Counted from the stretch's first letter, positions 44,801 through 56,857 are shown. The stretch is 64,000 nucleotides of DNA from Batillaria attramentaria (GCA_018292915.2 JACVVK020000218.1:392501-456500), one strand, 5' to 3'. The notes: generated by a model from the sequence alone, not told the origin. Numbers and translations are program-made.

Positions 44801-44932
44801 GCTTTCACTGCAATGCGTCATAGGTCTCCGGGATGGAGACCCTTCCTTGCCCAGGTGAATGTTTTGGTTTGTTGCTGTCGATGCTTCTGTAACGTTATGT
44901 TTTTTACAGGTAGGGCTGTTAACCCTACGCAA
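41813..44932 (-). CDS. RTE-type endonuclease-reverse transcriptase
   Basis: An intact 1039-residue frame. The apurinic-like endonuclease occupies about residues 61-310 with the expected metal and catalytic positions: Asn67 in TWNIRT, Glu96 in SETRW, Asp207 and Asn209 in GDFNAK, Asp276-His277 in QIDHI, Asp302-His303 in SSDHH. A basic, coiled linker follows (about 400-450). Reverse transcriptase runs about 540-800: NGKAAGPDEIP, KLPKKGD...NYRGI, QAGFRRNRSC, FIDYEKAFDSVD (Asp679), GVRQGCLLSP, and FADDLALLS (Asp781, Asp782). The C-terminal region has YGCETW, GWIGHTLRK and a basic KRKRGRPRNSW. The protein would nick the target and copy its own RNA there. The first Met is taken as start; the true start could be slightly internal. 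Confidence 0.95.
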   Translation of the reverse strand: MRRVNSPTCKKHNVTEASTATNQNIHLGKEGSPSRRPMTHCSESRKEAARPTPLLTPRTTTRVATWNIRTMYEVGRTIQVAREMKNYKIGVLGLSETRWLQTGQLRFSSGEQLLYSGHTEDGAPHTEGVALMLAPEAQRALIGWEPVNSRIITAKFITKKKDIKLNIIQCYAPTNDAEEEKKDDFYQQLQTVIDRGGAKDMTILMGDFNAKIGSDNTGYENTMGTHGLGQMNENGERFADFCALNQLVIGGSIFPHKRIHKATWRSPDHVTENQIDHICISRKFRRSWRDVRVMRGADVSSDHHLLATTLRLRLKRHTNANNTRTRYNVGLLRNTETQAAFRISLSDRFQPLQDLIEDSGMDTETQWEHSKKLWHDTCEEVLGKRKTQHKEWISADTIQKLEVRKKKKTALNTSRTRRAKAKAQEEYTAADREVKRSTRKDKRDYIDDLANQAEEAAGQGNLKDLYQVTKKLAGKFQQTDKPVKDKNGHPLTTTEEQLKRWAEHFRELLNRPIPETPPDIPPAETELPINCDKPSKAEIRKAIMTLRNGKAAGPDEIPAEAIKADTETAVNMLHSLFSKIWEKEEVPAQWKEGIVIKLPKKGDLRDCSNYRGIMLLSVPGKVLNRILLERMREAVDPMLRDQQAGFRRNRSCADQIASLRIIVEQSLEWNSPLYINFIDYEKAFDSVDREALWKLLRHYGVPGKIISLIQCTYKDMSCRIAHAGQLSESFEVKTGVRQGCLLSPFLFLLVIDWIMKTTTTGRKNGIQWTLWTQLDDLDFADDLALLSHSHSQIQDKTTCLEATSAGTGLKINRRKTELMKINTTANTPVTVGGESIREVESFVYLGSVVDGQGGTDRDVTARIGKARAAMVMLKNIWASKVVSIRTKLRIFNSNVKSVLLYGCETWRTTKTMQQKIQTFLNTCLRRIFNIRWPEKIRNEELWERAGQEPAAKQILRRKWGWIGHTLRKPASSTTRQALTWNPQGKRKRGRPRNSWRRDTEAELYKQGTNWTGVARIAQNRVRWRRVVDGLCSTWSQGPK

Positions 44933-45099
44933 ACCCGTTTAGCCTCTTGGAGAGGTGGTCCACATTCGTCTGACCTCTACCCTTCGACCTGTCCAGCTTG
45001 GGTGACCCTGCCAGGAGCACGTGCTCCCGCTGGCGTAGCTCTCTGGGTCATTGAGGTACACAAGCCACTACCCCACGACAAGGGTTGGACCATGTAGGG
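44933..45099 (-). promoter_or_regulatory. RTE 5' untranslated region
   Basis: 167 bp between the element's 5' junction and the first Met. It contains the perfect palindrome GGAGCACGTGCTCC (around 45015-45028), which could form a hairpin in RNA. An internal promoter is expected for LINEs but no specific box is identified. Confidence 0.55.
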
Positions 45100-45112
45100 A
45101 GCAAGTAACGTA
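45100..45112. repeat. Target-site duplication of RTE element (right copy)
   Basis: AGCAAGTAACGTA, identical to 41795-41807. Confidence 0.9.
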
Positions 45113-45490
45113 TGATAAATATATTTGTCCGGGTTCTGGGCCGCAAGTTCCTTTTCCTCGATAATGATAACTTTAGGATATCCTGATAGCATCATGTCGT
45201 TGGGTCAGTCGGTTTTGACACTGAATTGTCTCTAACTACCCCAAGTATAGAGAAGCGACTTCCGACACGAGAAATGAGGCCCTACTCGTATGTCTCCCCT
45301 GCGGCTGTCAAATTAACAGCGATACAAACTGGGGATTTTGTAAAGTCTGAAAATCTGAATGCCCGTGGGATCATTATCCCTTCTCTTGTTTCACAGACAG
45401 GTGTCGGCACGTGACAGTTTTGGCAGTAGAGTGTGACCTTTGATGACGTCACTTTCAAAGCCGTGTAAATGTCTTGTTGTCCAAATCCCA

Positions 45491-45525
<35 letters not shown>

Positions 45526-46256
45526 GAGAGAGAGAGTGAGAGAGAGTACAATGTAAAACGACTATTTATCACATCATGAGTTAATTTCATCCCAGCATGT
45601 CCTCAGACAGTTGTTCACACGTCAACCATTCATGTTCTAATCTAGAAACACGAACATGGCTCCCAGGTCAACTTGCCGCTGTAGGAGACTACGTTCAGAT
45701 CTTCACGGAGAAGGATCACACTAATGTCCCTAACCCATTCCGAAACGGGGATCCGACACGCTAATTCTCCCGCCAAACTCCGCAAAACGGACGTTGCGCA
45801 CGCATCCATCAGCTTCAGTAGCGGTAGTTAGACTAAGTCCCGGGAAAAACTCTTCTCTTCCCGCCCGCCATGCCGCGTGCTCAACGTTATCACCTTCTGG
45901 CATGGACAGGCTGCAGCAAGGGCCACCGCTGTTTCTGGCTACACCCAACTTCTGCCGTTGTGGAAAGGTGACACACTATCGGGAGGGGAAGCATCCATTC
46001 TCTGTCCCCGCACTTTCAACTCACATCATTATTCTGCTCCTCCATAAATTGCAAAATGGAAAAATAGGATAGGTAGGTTGGGTGGCGCTGCACCGCAGCG
46101 ACGCGCTTCCCCCGGGGGAAGCAGCCCAAATTTCCCGAAAGGGACAAGAAAAGAAGTAAAAAAAAAAATAATAACAAGATTAATACTATATACTGTATAC
46201 TGTATACTGTAATACTGTAGCCTCACTCAGTACAGAGAATGTGAGGGTGGGATGGT
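45113..46256. other. Unassigned DNA with a (CT)n/(GA)n inverted tract
   Basis: No gene is seen. At 45491-45548 a CT tract switches directly to a GA tract, forming an inverted repeat. TACTGTATACTG repeats lie near 46190-46220. Confidence 0.55.
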
Positions 46257-46415
46257 GTTTAAGGGTTTAACGTCTTTTTCCACCACATATACAGTAGGTG
46301 GGGCAACGAGAAAAAGGCCAGCGCAAATATTTGGTCCCAGCCGGGATTCGAACATCGTGAGTCCACTACTCTGTGAAGCAGAACAGTGACACTGGTATCC
46401 CTGGCTCTGCGACTG
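46257..46415 (-). mobile_element. tRNA-derived SINE, family A
   Basis: The minus strand has a diverged head (GAGCCAGGGATACC, then B box GTTCGAATCCCGGCTGGGAC), a body with GCGCTGGCCTTTTTCTCG, and the end GGTGGAAAAAGACGTTAAAC with a C-rich tail. The A-box half of the head is altered. Confidence 0.75.
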
Positions 46416-46683
46416 GCTGAAGGTTGCGTAAGATCTGTCTGAGCATAAACATGTCGCTCATGTGTCTGCAGGTCATTGTATCGAGCGGTTTTCTTCCAGA
46501 CATCTTTCACACCTGTGGATCTCGTTGAATCTCGCGGTACGGGAACGGACGGGGTGGTTAGAAAACAAGGGAAAGACAACACGGTCCACTGCTTGCTTCT
46601 TGCGGAGATTGACAATCATGACTCGTGCACTGACAGGGCAACTCACTTCCACCTCACTCCTGCATGGCTCCTGACTCTTGAAC

Positions 46684-46685
<2 letters not shown>

Positions 46686-46750
<65 letters not shown>
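46686..46750. repeat. (GT)32 microsatellite
   Basis: Uninterrupted GT units. Confidence 0.95.
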
Positions 46751-46753
<3 letters not shown>

Positions 46754-47103
46754 AATTAAGAAGGAGAGAAAGAGAAATCATGCTTCCAGGCGCAAAGCCC
46801 GCGTGCGCGAAGAAAGTGTGCCGTTGCGTAATGAAATTTGGTTCATGGTGCACATGATAGAGTAATTCCTAATCGCAGCTTTAACTGAATTGACCGCAGC
46901 GCCCTCTCTTTGAACCTGTCCTTAACGTGATGGATGATGGCGGTCTTTTTATGGCGAGCAGGAAACACAGTGCACGCAGATAAACCAGCAAATGAATTGA
47001 AGCTAGAACGGAGGAAATTCAGACAACACTCGACAACAATATCCGCAGCTGAGACAGAGAAAACAGAAATTGTTGGAAGTAAGTGGGGTCGGGAGAAATA
47101 TGC
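46751..47103. other. Unassigned DNA
   Basis: No gene or repeat is recognised. Confidence 0.4.
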
Positions 47104-47656
47104 GTTGGTAGTTTGCGTCATAATAAAATAATGTCACTTCCACCGTCATGTTGGTAGTTTCCGTCATAATAAAATAACGTCACTTCCACCGTCATGTTGG
47201 TAGTGTGCGTCATAATAAAATAATGTCACTTCCACCGTCATGTTGGTAGTTTGCGTCATAATAAAATAATGTCACTTCCACCGTCATGTTGGTAGTTTGC
47301 GTCATAATAAAATAATGTCACTTCCACCGTCATGTTGGTAGTTTGCGTCATAATAAAATAATGTCACTTCCACCGTCATGTTGGTAGTTTGCGTCATAAT
47401 AAAATAACGTCACTTCCACCGTCATGTTGGTAGTTTGCGTCATAATGAAATAACGTCACTTCCACCGTCATGTTGGTAGTTTGCGTCATAATAAAATAAT
47501 GTCACTTCCACCGTCATGTTGGTAGTGTGCGTCATAATAAAATAATGTCACTTCCACCGTCATGTTCGTAGTTTCCGTCATAATAAAATAACGTCACTTT
47601 CACCGTCATGTTGGTAGTGTGCGTCATAAAAAAAATAATGTCACTTCCACCGTCAT
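47104..47656. repeat. 46-bp minisatellite, 12 copies
   Basis: Units start every 46 bp from 47104 to 47610. The core is GTTGGTAGTTTGCGTCATAA and AATAATGTCACTTCCACCGT. The main variation is TGTCAC versus CGTCAC, and TTTGCG versus TGTGCG or TTTCCG. The last unit has a run of A. Confidence 0.95.
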
Positions 47657-47840
47657 GTCCCGTGCTGGAACTTGTTCTGACAGGTGTGTTCTATATGGTC
47701 TAGGGTTTCATTCTCTATCTTCTCTATAGATTAAACTTACAGATAGAAAACGTTAAAAGTCTTTCTGGCACCTCACATCCACATTAGAGTTTAAAAATGG
47801 AGAAATACACATAGAATGCTAAAATAGAAACTTCTGAGAA

Positions 47841-47842
<2 letters not shown>

Positions 47843-47893
<51 letters not shown>

Positions 47894-47917
47894 GAGAGAG
47901 AGAGAGAGGGGGGGGGT
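47843..47917. repeat. (AT)n, (GA)n and G run
   Basis: (AT)24 at 47843-47890, then GA repeats and a run of nine G, leading into the tail of the next SINE. Confidence 0.95.
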
Positions 47918-47920
47918 TGG

Positions 47921-48075
47921 TTGGGAGTTTAACGTCCTTTTCCACCACGCATGGGTGATGCCAAAGACGGGGAAACTGGGAAAAGGCCAGCACAACTATT
48001 TGGTCCCAGCCGGGATTCGAACTCAAGACCCGAGCATTGAAAGTCCAACGCTCTACGATTCGGCGATCCCGGCTC
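47921..48075 (-). mobile_element. tRNA-derived SINE, family A, best-preserved copy
   Basis: The minus strand reads GAGCCGGGATCGCCGAATCG with A box (TAGAGCGTTGGACT), B box (GAGTTCGAATCCCGGC), then the body GTGCTGGCCTTTTCCCAG and the end GTGGTGGAAAAGGACGTTAA plus C-rich tail. The length is about 155 bp without tail. Microsatellites flank both sides. Confidence 0.85.
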
Positions 48076-48098
48076 AGAGACAGAGAGACAGAGAGACA

Positions 48099-48151
<53 letters not shown>
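48099..48151. repeat. (CA)n microsatellite
   Basis: About 26 CA units after GACAGA repeats. Confidence 0.95.
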
Positions 48152-48152
<1 letters not shown>

Positions 48153-49589
48153 ATGGCAGCAACTTCCTCATAGACAGACAGACACGGACAGACGCTCCAG
48201 GGAATAAAACAAAGTTTGAAACTGAAGCACACTACTCAGACAGATGCTGACCTGTTATGACCCCTGAATAACTTTTTATGATCAAGCGGGAGACAACTTC
48301 GTCACCAATTCTTACTTTGTAGACGCACTCACATTATACATAGATGAAAAAAAAAAAAGTGTTAGCGTTCATCTTGATTCGTCTGAATTGAAGTTAGTTT
48401 AAGCAAGAATCAGGTGAAAGTTACAAAAGTTACAACCGTTATCCTATCATGAACCGAGGCTGCCCCGTGCAACCAGCCTTAATTACTGTAATGTAGGGGG
48501 CGCTAGTGTGAAAGTGCAGACAGGAGCGAAATGAAATCGAATTAAATACTTATCACGCGGTTCACCTAAATGGTCGTGCAGCACGAACAGTGATTCAGTT
48601 CACTTTTATCCATAATTAACTTAAAAAACCCCTCAGGCCATCCCATTCCCAAGTAGTTTAGCTCGGCACTTGCTCTCTATGGGACAAGGGCACGTCACCC
48701 GCATCGGAACGTGCGCCAGGGTTGCGTGCCCTTTGGAGAAATAACAATACCGACATTCATATAATTTAAGTTTTCACACGCAGGCGTTAGAGGAGATCAG
48801 GCGATATCTAAAAAAGAAATGAAATCTGCCGAAAAATGATGCACTTGTCCCTTTTTAGGGACATTGGAAAATGTATTTCTGGAGTTTGCACAATTTTTAT
48901 TTCTCCGTACTAAATTGTTTCTTTCCGGACGTTCGAGTTTCTTCCCCCTGGGGCAAAATATGAGTAAATCAGGAAAATGGCAATGATCACGTGTTCCCTA
49001 GCTGGCGTAGAGTAGTTTTCTTTTTGTAAAAACAAATTTTGGTGGTGGTGGTGGTGGTAATATTGTTCTTGTTGTTATGGATGCCAGTCTTTCATCTTAT
49101 TTCCTGCTACTTGGATTTATTCTTTCTTTTAATCTCTCAGTTTTCTCACATTTTCATTTCAGACAAATAGTTTGGGGGGAAGCGTCCATGTGTGTGTTGA
49201 ACGGTGCAATCCTAGATCTGGCTGTGTGTGCGTTTAGAGCGCACACGTTTTTGTTCTATCAGAATGTGAAAATGTTGTAGCACTATCGTAACGTATCATA
49301 TCCAGGAAAATATCTCCCTCTCGAGAGCTCGGTGTCAATCGGACGATCATCCCGGCGGACACTTAGTCCCAGAAGCGTAGTAGCCTCCCTTCCTGTTTTT
49401 CTCGGGAGGAGCCCCGAACAGTTTAGAGTTCTGTCCCTTGTGGCCGCATACTGTCTGTTCTGATCAAGCCGGAAACGAGCGAGGAAGGAATGGGAGGGAA
49501 AAACTGCAACAGTGGAAACGAAAGACCAAGGGGGAAAAAGACATTTCACTTCACATCATGACCAATCTGAATGCTAACCTTCCCCATGA
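48152..49589. other. Unassigned DNA
   Basis: No gene is recognised. (GGT)n lies near 49040-49058. Confidence 0.5.
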
Positions 49590-49665
49590 AAATATCACCC
49601 TTACGTGGTGGAAAAGGACGTTAAACTCCCAAACACCCCCACCCCCACCCCACCCCCACCCCCCT
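49590..49665 (+). mobile_element. tRNA-derived SINE, family A, 3' fragment with C-rich tail
   Basis: ATCACCCTTACGTGGTGGAA is followed by AAGGACGTTAAACTCCC and CCCCACCCCCACCCC. The head and most of the body are missing. Confidence 0.65.
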
Positions 49666-51179
49666 TCCCCATGAAAATTCCGAGTACGGCCAGCAAAAAC
49701 GGGTGCTGACCAAAACTGACACCGCCTCACGTGGAACACGTGCCGGGGGGGGGGGGGGGGGCACCCAGTGAGCAAGACTCGAGGCCCTGGCCTGAAGAAA
49801 AGCAGGCTACACGTGATAAACCCACTACCCTTACTAAGCCTCGTCCTAATAAAATGAAACTAACCCCCTTCCACCCCCCCCCCCCCCCAAATGACAGAAG
49901 CCCTGCACATGAAAATGCCGCACTCCATCCCATCTCTGACACGACCCCCAGCATCGTCGTCCTTTGTTCGGTTGATAGTCTGATTTACAAGGACCCTGTG
50001 ACGCACTTTAAGATTTTATCGTCGGCCACTGCCGCTTCGCACGTCTTTCCTCACAATCTGTCGATGGTGTACATAATGTGTGAGGCTTTCTTCCTGTCTG
50101 TCTGGGCTTTCTATGTCAGTTTTCACCTTCTGTAGTACACGCATAGGGTCTGTGAGGATTATTGCAAGGGACCCGTCCCTGTGTTGGGTGGACGCTACTC
50201 ACTGGTGTGTCTTGTTACCGCCTTCATCTCCACCGTCAGATTTTGTGTGGTCACTTTGTAGGCTCCAGTCATCGTGTACAGTGGCTTCATCTTTGTCTTG
50301 CAGTGAAGCCCCAGCCTGATCAAGCTGACCTTGTGTGACCTTGTGACAGATCTGTCTGTGTACATGATGACGTCCTACAGTCTGCCGTTTTTTTGGGTTT
50401 TTTTCCGATCAACAATCTGATTTCAGCATTGGTTTTGCCAGCTGTCCATTCTCGACAGTGTCGCGATGTTGTGGCAGGATATTGTGGTACAGACTCCACG
50501 AGTTTCATTGCTATAGCTTGAACGCAGACACACTCGCCTGGTGGGCAGGAATTTGGCTGTGTATTTTTCCTGACCAAATCGTGTCAACATTCGTGCAGAC
50601 TCGTTTGGTTGCCTGTCTCGCCTTCCTAGATCCTGTACACATATCAAATGTGCACGTCAAAAATCATATTTGGAACGGGAGGTGTCGCGAAATGTAAACA
50701 GTTAACCAACACAAACAGCTACACTGACATTGGTGCTCAGTTAATAGGAAATAGAACTCACAGCTACTGGCGAACAGATAAGTGAGAAAACAGATCACCT
50801 ACACTTGAACTGGAAGTTCAGACACACGCCATCTTAGTGGACTGTCTGGACGCACTGAGAGGCACGCGACTCGCCCATTGAGAGTGGAAATCCCCACTAT
50901 ACCCCAACAAGTAAATGAAACAAAACCCTCAAAATGTTCAATGTCAGGCGACATGGTCTGAGAGTTCCCCAAGTTTTCTTCCAGTAATTTGCCTTTAGAC
51001 AAGGGCTCAAATGAGGTTTCGTTTCCTATTGACGTCACACTGGAAACTAAGTCCTCTTGGGTAGATGTTGATCAAAGACTCTCTCTCTCTCTCTCTCCAA
51101 AGATCGCACGTGAGTGTGAATGCGTTTTGATCTCATGGACGATTTTCTCTATGGTTTTGTCTATTGTAGTTTACTGCAC
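49666..51179. other. Unassigned DNA with G and C runs
   Basis: A G run at 49745-49760 and a C run at 49874-49888 are the only strong signals. No gene is seen. Confidence 0.5.
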
Positions 51180-51345
51180 AATTTTCTGTGTTGAATTTTT
51201 TTTCTTTTATATTTTGCTCCTTTTTTCCTTAGTAGATAGTATGTGTAGTATTAGCAACGGCAAGTCTGCAAACTGGCGAATTTCTGTCAAAACTTTTACC
51301 GTTGATAAATAAAGTTTCATCATCATCATCATCATCATCATCATC
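51180..51345 (+). mobile_element. Severely 5'-truncated LINE 3' end with (CAT)n tail
   Basis: A T-rich stretch, then TATTAGCAACGGCAAG, then GTTGATAAATAAAGTTTCAT and (CAT)n. It shares the AGCAACGGC ... CGTTG ... AATAAAGTT layout with 17161-17346 and the end of the LINE at 31335, but its tail is CAT instead of GTTC. Confidence 0.6.
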
Positions 51346-51353
51346 TCTCTCTC

Positions 51354-51401
<48 letters not shown>
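51346..51401. repeat. (CT)n microsatellite
   Basis: CT units, interrupted once by CACT, continuing from the (CAT)n tail. Confidence 0.95.
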
Positions 51402-51403
<2 letters not shown>

Positions 51404-54400
51404 GGCACGCCCATCCACCGTGTAAGGAAGTAACGTCAACAATACCCCGGCCCCCGAGAATACATTTCACGGACACATTGTGAGCATGTTGACTTGACTT
51501 CACCCTGACCCTCACATGCTCCGAGAGAACACGTTCCCACAACAACTATCCAACCGTTACAGCGAGCTGACATACAAAAAGTCAGTTCAAGGCCCACGGA
51601 ACAACGCCATTTTCCATCCTCCAAAAAACAAAACAAAACAAAAACAACAACTTTTTTGAGGGAGAGGCGAAGGCAGTGGATGGATTGGAACGGACGTGGG
51701 AAGGGTCACATGTTTTCCCAAACCATAACAGGGAATGGAGGAGAGAGTGAAAGTAGTATTAACGCTGAGTTTTCAAGACCGTTTGTGAGGGGTGGCCCTG
51801 TTATATTGTGCGCAATAGACTTGACTAAAATACATTCACACCTGTGTAGGTCGACATAATACAAATGATTGCATACCACTGTCCATTTCAATTCTTCCCC
51901 AGTCATTTGTGTTGCATACAGCATGCAGTCATTACGATATTGCCACTAAACGTACCACTGTCACCATGAAGGGTTTAAAGAGATGTGTTTCGGTGTTAAA
52001 AACGCCCGTGTCTGAACTGACCAGAACTGACATAAATAATTCATGATCTATTATTTATAATAACGTTACAAATTGAGCAGCGTCTCTTTAACTTGTGACT
52101 CGTAACACGTACAAGTGGAGCACAAGACGCAATTCTCGTCCATGCACGCTCCTTTTTGCCTTCGCTATTATGGATATTGAGCAAACAAATCATTTTTATC
52201 GATATCCAAAACATAATATCGCCTAGGAAATCCCCCCCCCCCTCCCCTCCAGTTCGAATTTGCGTAAATCTGATTCCCGTTCCTTGCCTAGAATGGCCCC
52301 AGCGGGAGAGAATGTCACCCATCTGATCTTTCTATCACAGACGCAGCAGCTCCGGCCCCGACACACTCTCATGGAGAAATGAAATGTAGCTGAGGGTAGC
52401 TTCATTAATTTCATTTACTTCCTTTTTCCATTTCAAATCCCTCTGAGAGGACAAAAAAAGCATTACAGTCAATGTCGCTACGACTTTTCCACCATGCTCT
52501 TCACTCGATAGATAAGGAAACCTGAAGGGTGGGAGATGGGGGGGGGGGATGATTTTACTACCAAGCATGTATGTCAGGGGGACGGGAGCTTAAGTTAAAC
52601 TGACTCCGAGCAACTAAAATGTTTCCTCCGTTGATTTGTCTGAAAGAACTGTAAAGCCACGTGTTCTATTATTATGACTGTGTGTTGAGTGCAAGACGTG
52701 AGGGGCCACATGCGGGACTCAGCAAACACAGTCTGTAGTCTAGTTTGGCCTTCTGAACAGAAAACACGAACATGATCGCGCAGAACGGATTAACACACAT
52801 CCTTTCACCTTTCGAGAATTCTAAGTTATGGTGTCATGGTGTCATATTCGTGTAAGCCTACAAGAATATAACCTTGGAAACCATAGAAACCAGAGTGGAT
52901 CGCTTGTCGCATGCCAGATTGTGGTCGGATTTCTACGAACAGTACACTCGTATATTATGCAACTCGACAACAAACATTGTGTTTTCGTAGCGTCCAATTC
53001 CGGCAGTTCACTTCCCTGTAGCAGCACATCGTAGGCTGCCGCAGTGTGAAGGCATTGGTCCATCCTTGAAACCATCAGCCATCTTGACATCACGGTCAAA
53101 AATGACGTCATAGTCAAGAATGATGACACGGTCAAGCATGTTTAGATAAAAAGATCCCGTGCCCCTTCCCGTGCCCCTTTGTGTACGCAAAATCAAATGT
53201 ATTACCAAAAACAAATGACGTCATGTCGCATGTCCGGCTGGTGTACGTTACTTACTTTTTGACGGGTTGTGGTATGTGGGGGTACTACACAGGAGCAGTC
53301 AGTTTCAGACTGGAATAAACTTTGTGCAACGAAGTCCTTCCCCTTTGACAGAGTTACTTCGCTTAGCATGTTTGATGGGTGCGGCGGCTAGGCGTTGGAC
53401 CCAAAAATATCACATCATAGTCATACGAGAGTTTGCGAGATTGTGCGATGATTTTTACAATTTCTTTTACAGCTTGCTTTTGCTAAGTGCATTAAAAATC
53501 GTGCTCCCATATTCAGCTGTTAGCACATCCCCCCAAAAACAACAACGACAACAACAACGACAACAACAACAACACTCATTACCTGTGCACATCGCTAGCT
53601 GCATTAGTGATCCCGTCTTGAGATGTATTTGTTGGCTGAACAGTACTTCTCGCAGAATCTCTTTGTAGAACGTGACTCTTTCAGCTTTTTTTTTTTTGGG
53701 GGGGGGGGGGGGGGACTCAACTCGCTTTAATTTGAATTTTTTTTTCCTCTGCCGTGAGCAAGTTACGAGCATGCGCGCGGGATTTTGTCTGATTGATGGC
53801 TGGGGCGCGCGGAAATAACCTCCACATTATTACACGCCCGGAATAGACACGGTCCCAGAAACTGAAATCAAGGGCACTTAACTCTGCTGCCAAAAGACAA
53901 AGCCAGAGTTACGCGGCTTGGGAGGTTGGAGTGGATTTTGCGGTCGCCGCAAAAAGAAAAAAGAAAGAAAAAAAAAGGAGGGGGGCATGTTTTTGTTTTT
54001 CTTCTTTCTCTCTTCACTCCAAAGGCATGCAGCAATGGGCAAATGTGTGATGTAAGATTCTTATTTCGCCTCCCGGGAGAAAAAAGCGACACAAGGGCAG
54101 ATTATCATGTTGGACAGCAAGGCTGCTTTGGGATTCCGGTCCGATAATCAGAACCGGTAAGGGAAAGGGAGCTAACTCTCGTCTAGACAGACTATGCCCT
54201 GACAGGCGAGATACTGGAATCAGGGAAACCGTCTGATAAGCTGTATGCGTTTCTCGTGTTCTCTACTTTGTTCAAAGTTCACAATAAGTCGGACGTGAGT
54301 GACAGACCGTATGCAGGCGTACAGTGAATTTGCCCGTTCTTCTGTAAAGCAGTTTACAGTTCTGCTGTCCATTACATAGCCCCAAAACACTAAGTACAGT

Positions 54401-56857
54401 TCAGCTCGGTTCAAGTCACAGATCAGTCAGTTTCGACAATGCCTCGTTTCCTTCTCGTCCCTGATAACCGGGGAAACTGAAACAGGGAAAAAAATAAAAT
54501 AAGAAAGAAAGGAAAAGAATTGAAAAACAGTACGTACAGTTCAAACGCAAACGGGTGATGCAGATTTCTGTTTGTGATATCTGCTGATATTCAGCTGGCA
54601 TACTTTGGCCAAATTGTCCAAGTAGCATTTTGTACTGAGTTTGGAATCCAATGCGGCTTCAATACTGAACACGAAATCAAAATCGACCTCGGGAAGAATT
54701 CTACACCCAGACGCCTCACGCTCCTGTACACGGTATACAGATAGAATCAATAGATACAAATAGTCTTCTGTTTCTCGTCCACATCCGGGCAACTCGCGAC
54801 AAGTCTGGGGTACAGGAACTGCTACCATTACTCTGTTACAAATCAAATTTCCTTCTAGAGTATTTTTAGAACAACGGCAGACAACACCCACACGAAACAC
54901 CAAAAGTTGGGAATGAGAGCAGGAAGGTGGGGGGTTTTGGGGAAGGGAAACAGGAATGGCGGGACCGATGCAGGTATCAGACGGCAACAAAAACCCTGGC
55001 CTTACCCGCTATATTTATCGAAGATAGAGCTTCATCCATTTTACATGAGTGATTCGACCTCGCCGAGACTCGGGTCGATGGCAGGAACAGCCGACGGAAA
55101 ACATAGCTTCACAACTCTCGGACAAGAGGGGGCCACTCCCCGGTAAAGTAGGTCTAAGAGAGGGGGTGATGGCCCTTGGGGGTAAATGGCAAAATCCCGT
55201 GGTGGTGCGGGGAGTAAACTCTAAGGGAAGGTCCTAGTGCTACCTTGATTGATTAAGATTACAAATATGGAGGAAACTTGACGCGACGAATGTAGGGGCA
55301 AGATCTACGCGTTCAGTTAAAGCAGTGTTTACACAGCTCTCTATGGATGGCGGTGATTTTCAAATTATCAAGGTGTCAAAACCGCTATTTGCAAGAAACT
55401 GTGTAATGGCCATCATCATTTTGCGATATCGCCCGGAAAGATGGTGAGCTGGGTTTTCCATCTCTTCCACTAGTTGACTCAGTTGGTACTTGTAATCTTT
55501 TAAAGTAAACACAACGATGGAAGATAAAGACATGAGGCGGCAAAATGAATGGGAATGTAACACTGGTTCGTGAAGCTAAGGTCACACGCACTATGAGTTG
55601 TGCGTTGGGCTGATTCACCTAAAATCTCTTTCTGTGACGTTGTTTTCGTGGTTGCTGTGGGTATTGGTGTAGGGTCGTTGTTGTTTTTCTGGGGTGAGTG
55701 AAGTGAGTGAGTGAGTGAGTGGGCTTAAATCCGCGCAACAAAGACTAATTCTGGTGAATTCTAGTCTAAAGACTAGTGTGCCTGCACTGCTTGAAAAAAA
55801 AGAAAAAAAAAGAGAGAGAAAGGTAACATTGAACAAGTGATAAAAACTGGTCCTCGGGGCAGTATAAATCTAGGACATATAGGAGACGCTGCACCTTCAT
55901 GCTAAAACTGCCGATTATAAAAAAAAGCTTAGAAAACAAATCGCAACTAGAAGTAGGTAAAACAACCATTATACTAAGTGCTTATGTAGTAAATATTGTG
56001 TCGTTCTGGTGTCCGTGTTGATGTGATTATACGAAAGATTAAAGAGAGTACTCGTAGTTGATATTTTAGTCGTCATGTCAGTCATTAGTACACCACAAGA
56101 ACGTCAACTTTCTCTAGTGTGGCGTCTTACCACGATGAAAGACCTCGGGATATCTGGGAAGCAAACAGTCAAACGCAAAACGCAAATGAAGCCAGCTGCG
56201 ATGAGTTGAACATAGCGTCATCATCAATAACAATTAATGTCTTAACATAGCGTCATCATCAGTAACAAGTAATGTCTCTCGGCACAGAAAACAGTGACGG
56301 CCAGCGACAACATTTGTCTGTTTATTGTTTCATGGTTCCTCGTGGTTCATGATTTTTCTTGAATTTGTGTCAGATTTCCTTTGTAGACACTAAAATACTA
56401 CTGTCTACTATGTCTGCATACCACGTGATGGCCAGCTGTGGTGTGTGGGACGATAAGCCAAAGGTAATTCAGTTAATACATTTTAATCAGTAAAGTCTTA
56501 AAAAATCTCTCGCTAGTCCTAATCACGCCAGACATTACCCTGTGGTTTCCGGATCAACTTGCCTGTGAGAAAGTTGCCTCCTATAACTGTATTTTCATAC
56601 TTCATGACGGCGCTGGACCTGCGGATAAGCGTTCATGTGCACATCTTCACGGGCAGCAGTTTACTGAAATGAGAATCGACGGAATTCATCTACAGGCTTT
56701 GATATTCTGCCCTCCAAATTGCTCGGTGCCCAAGTCTGGCTTTCCGCCAAAATCGTGACCTTTGGCAAACAGAGAGAGGAATTTTTTTCATCACCACGTC
56801 GGTGTGACGCTGGCCAGCCTGCTATACATCATCTTCTTCGATTATTCCATTTGTTTG

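Larger units (their letters stand above)
41808..45099 (-). mobile_element. Full-length RTE-type LINE
   Basis: A 3292-bp insertion between perfect 13-bp target-site duplications. On the minus strand: a 5' UTR of 167 bp, one long frame with endonuclease and reverse transcriptase, then only about nine bases between the stop codon and the 3' junction. One ORF, a very short 3' end and an apurinic-like endonuclease fit the RTE clade. Its GC-rich codons contrast with the AT-rich LINE at 19.4-21.7 kb. Confidence 0.9.
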
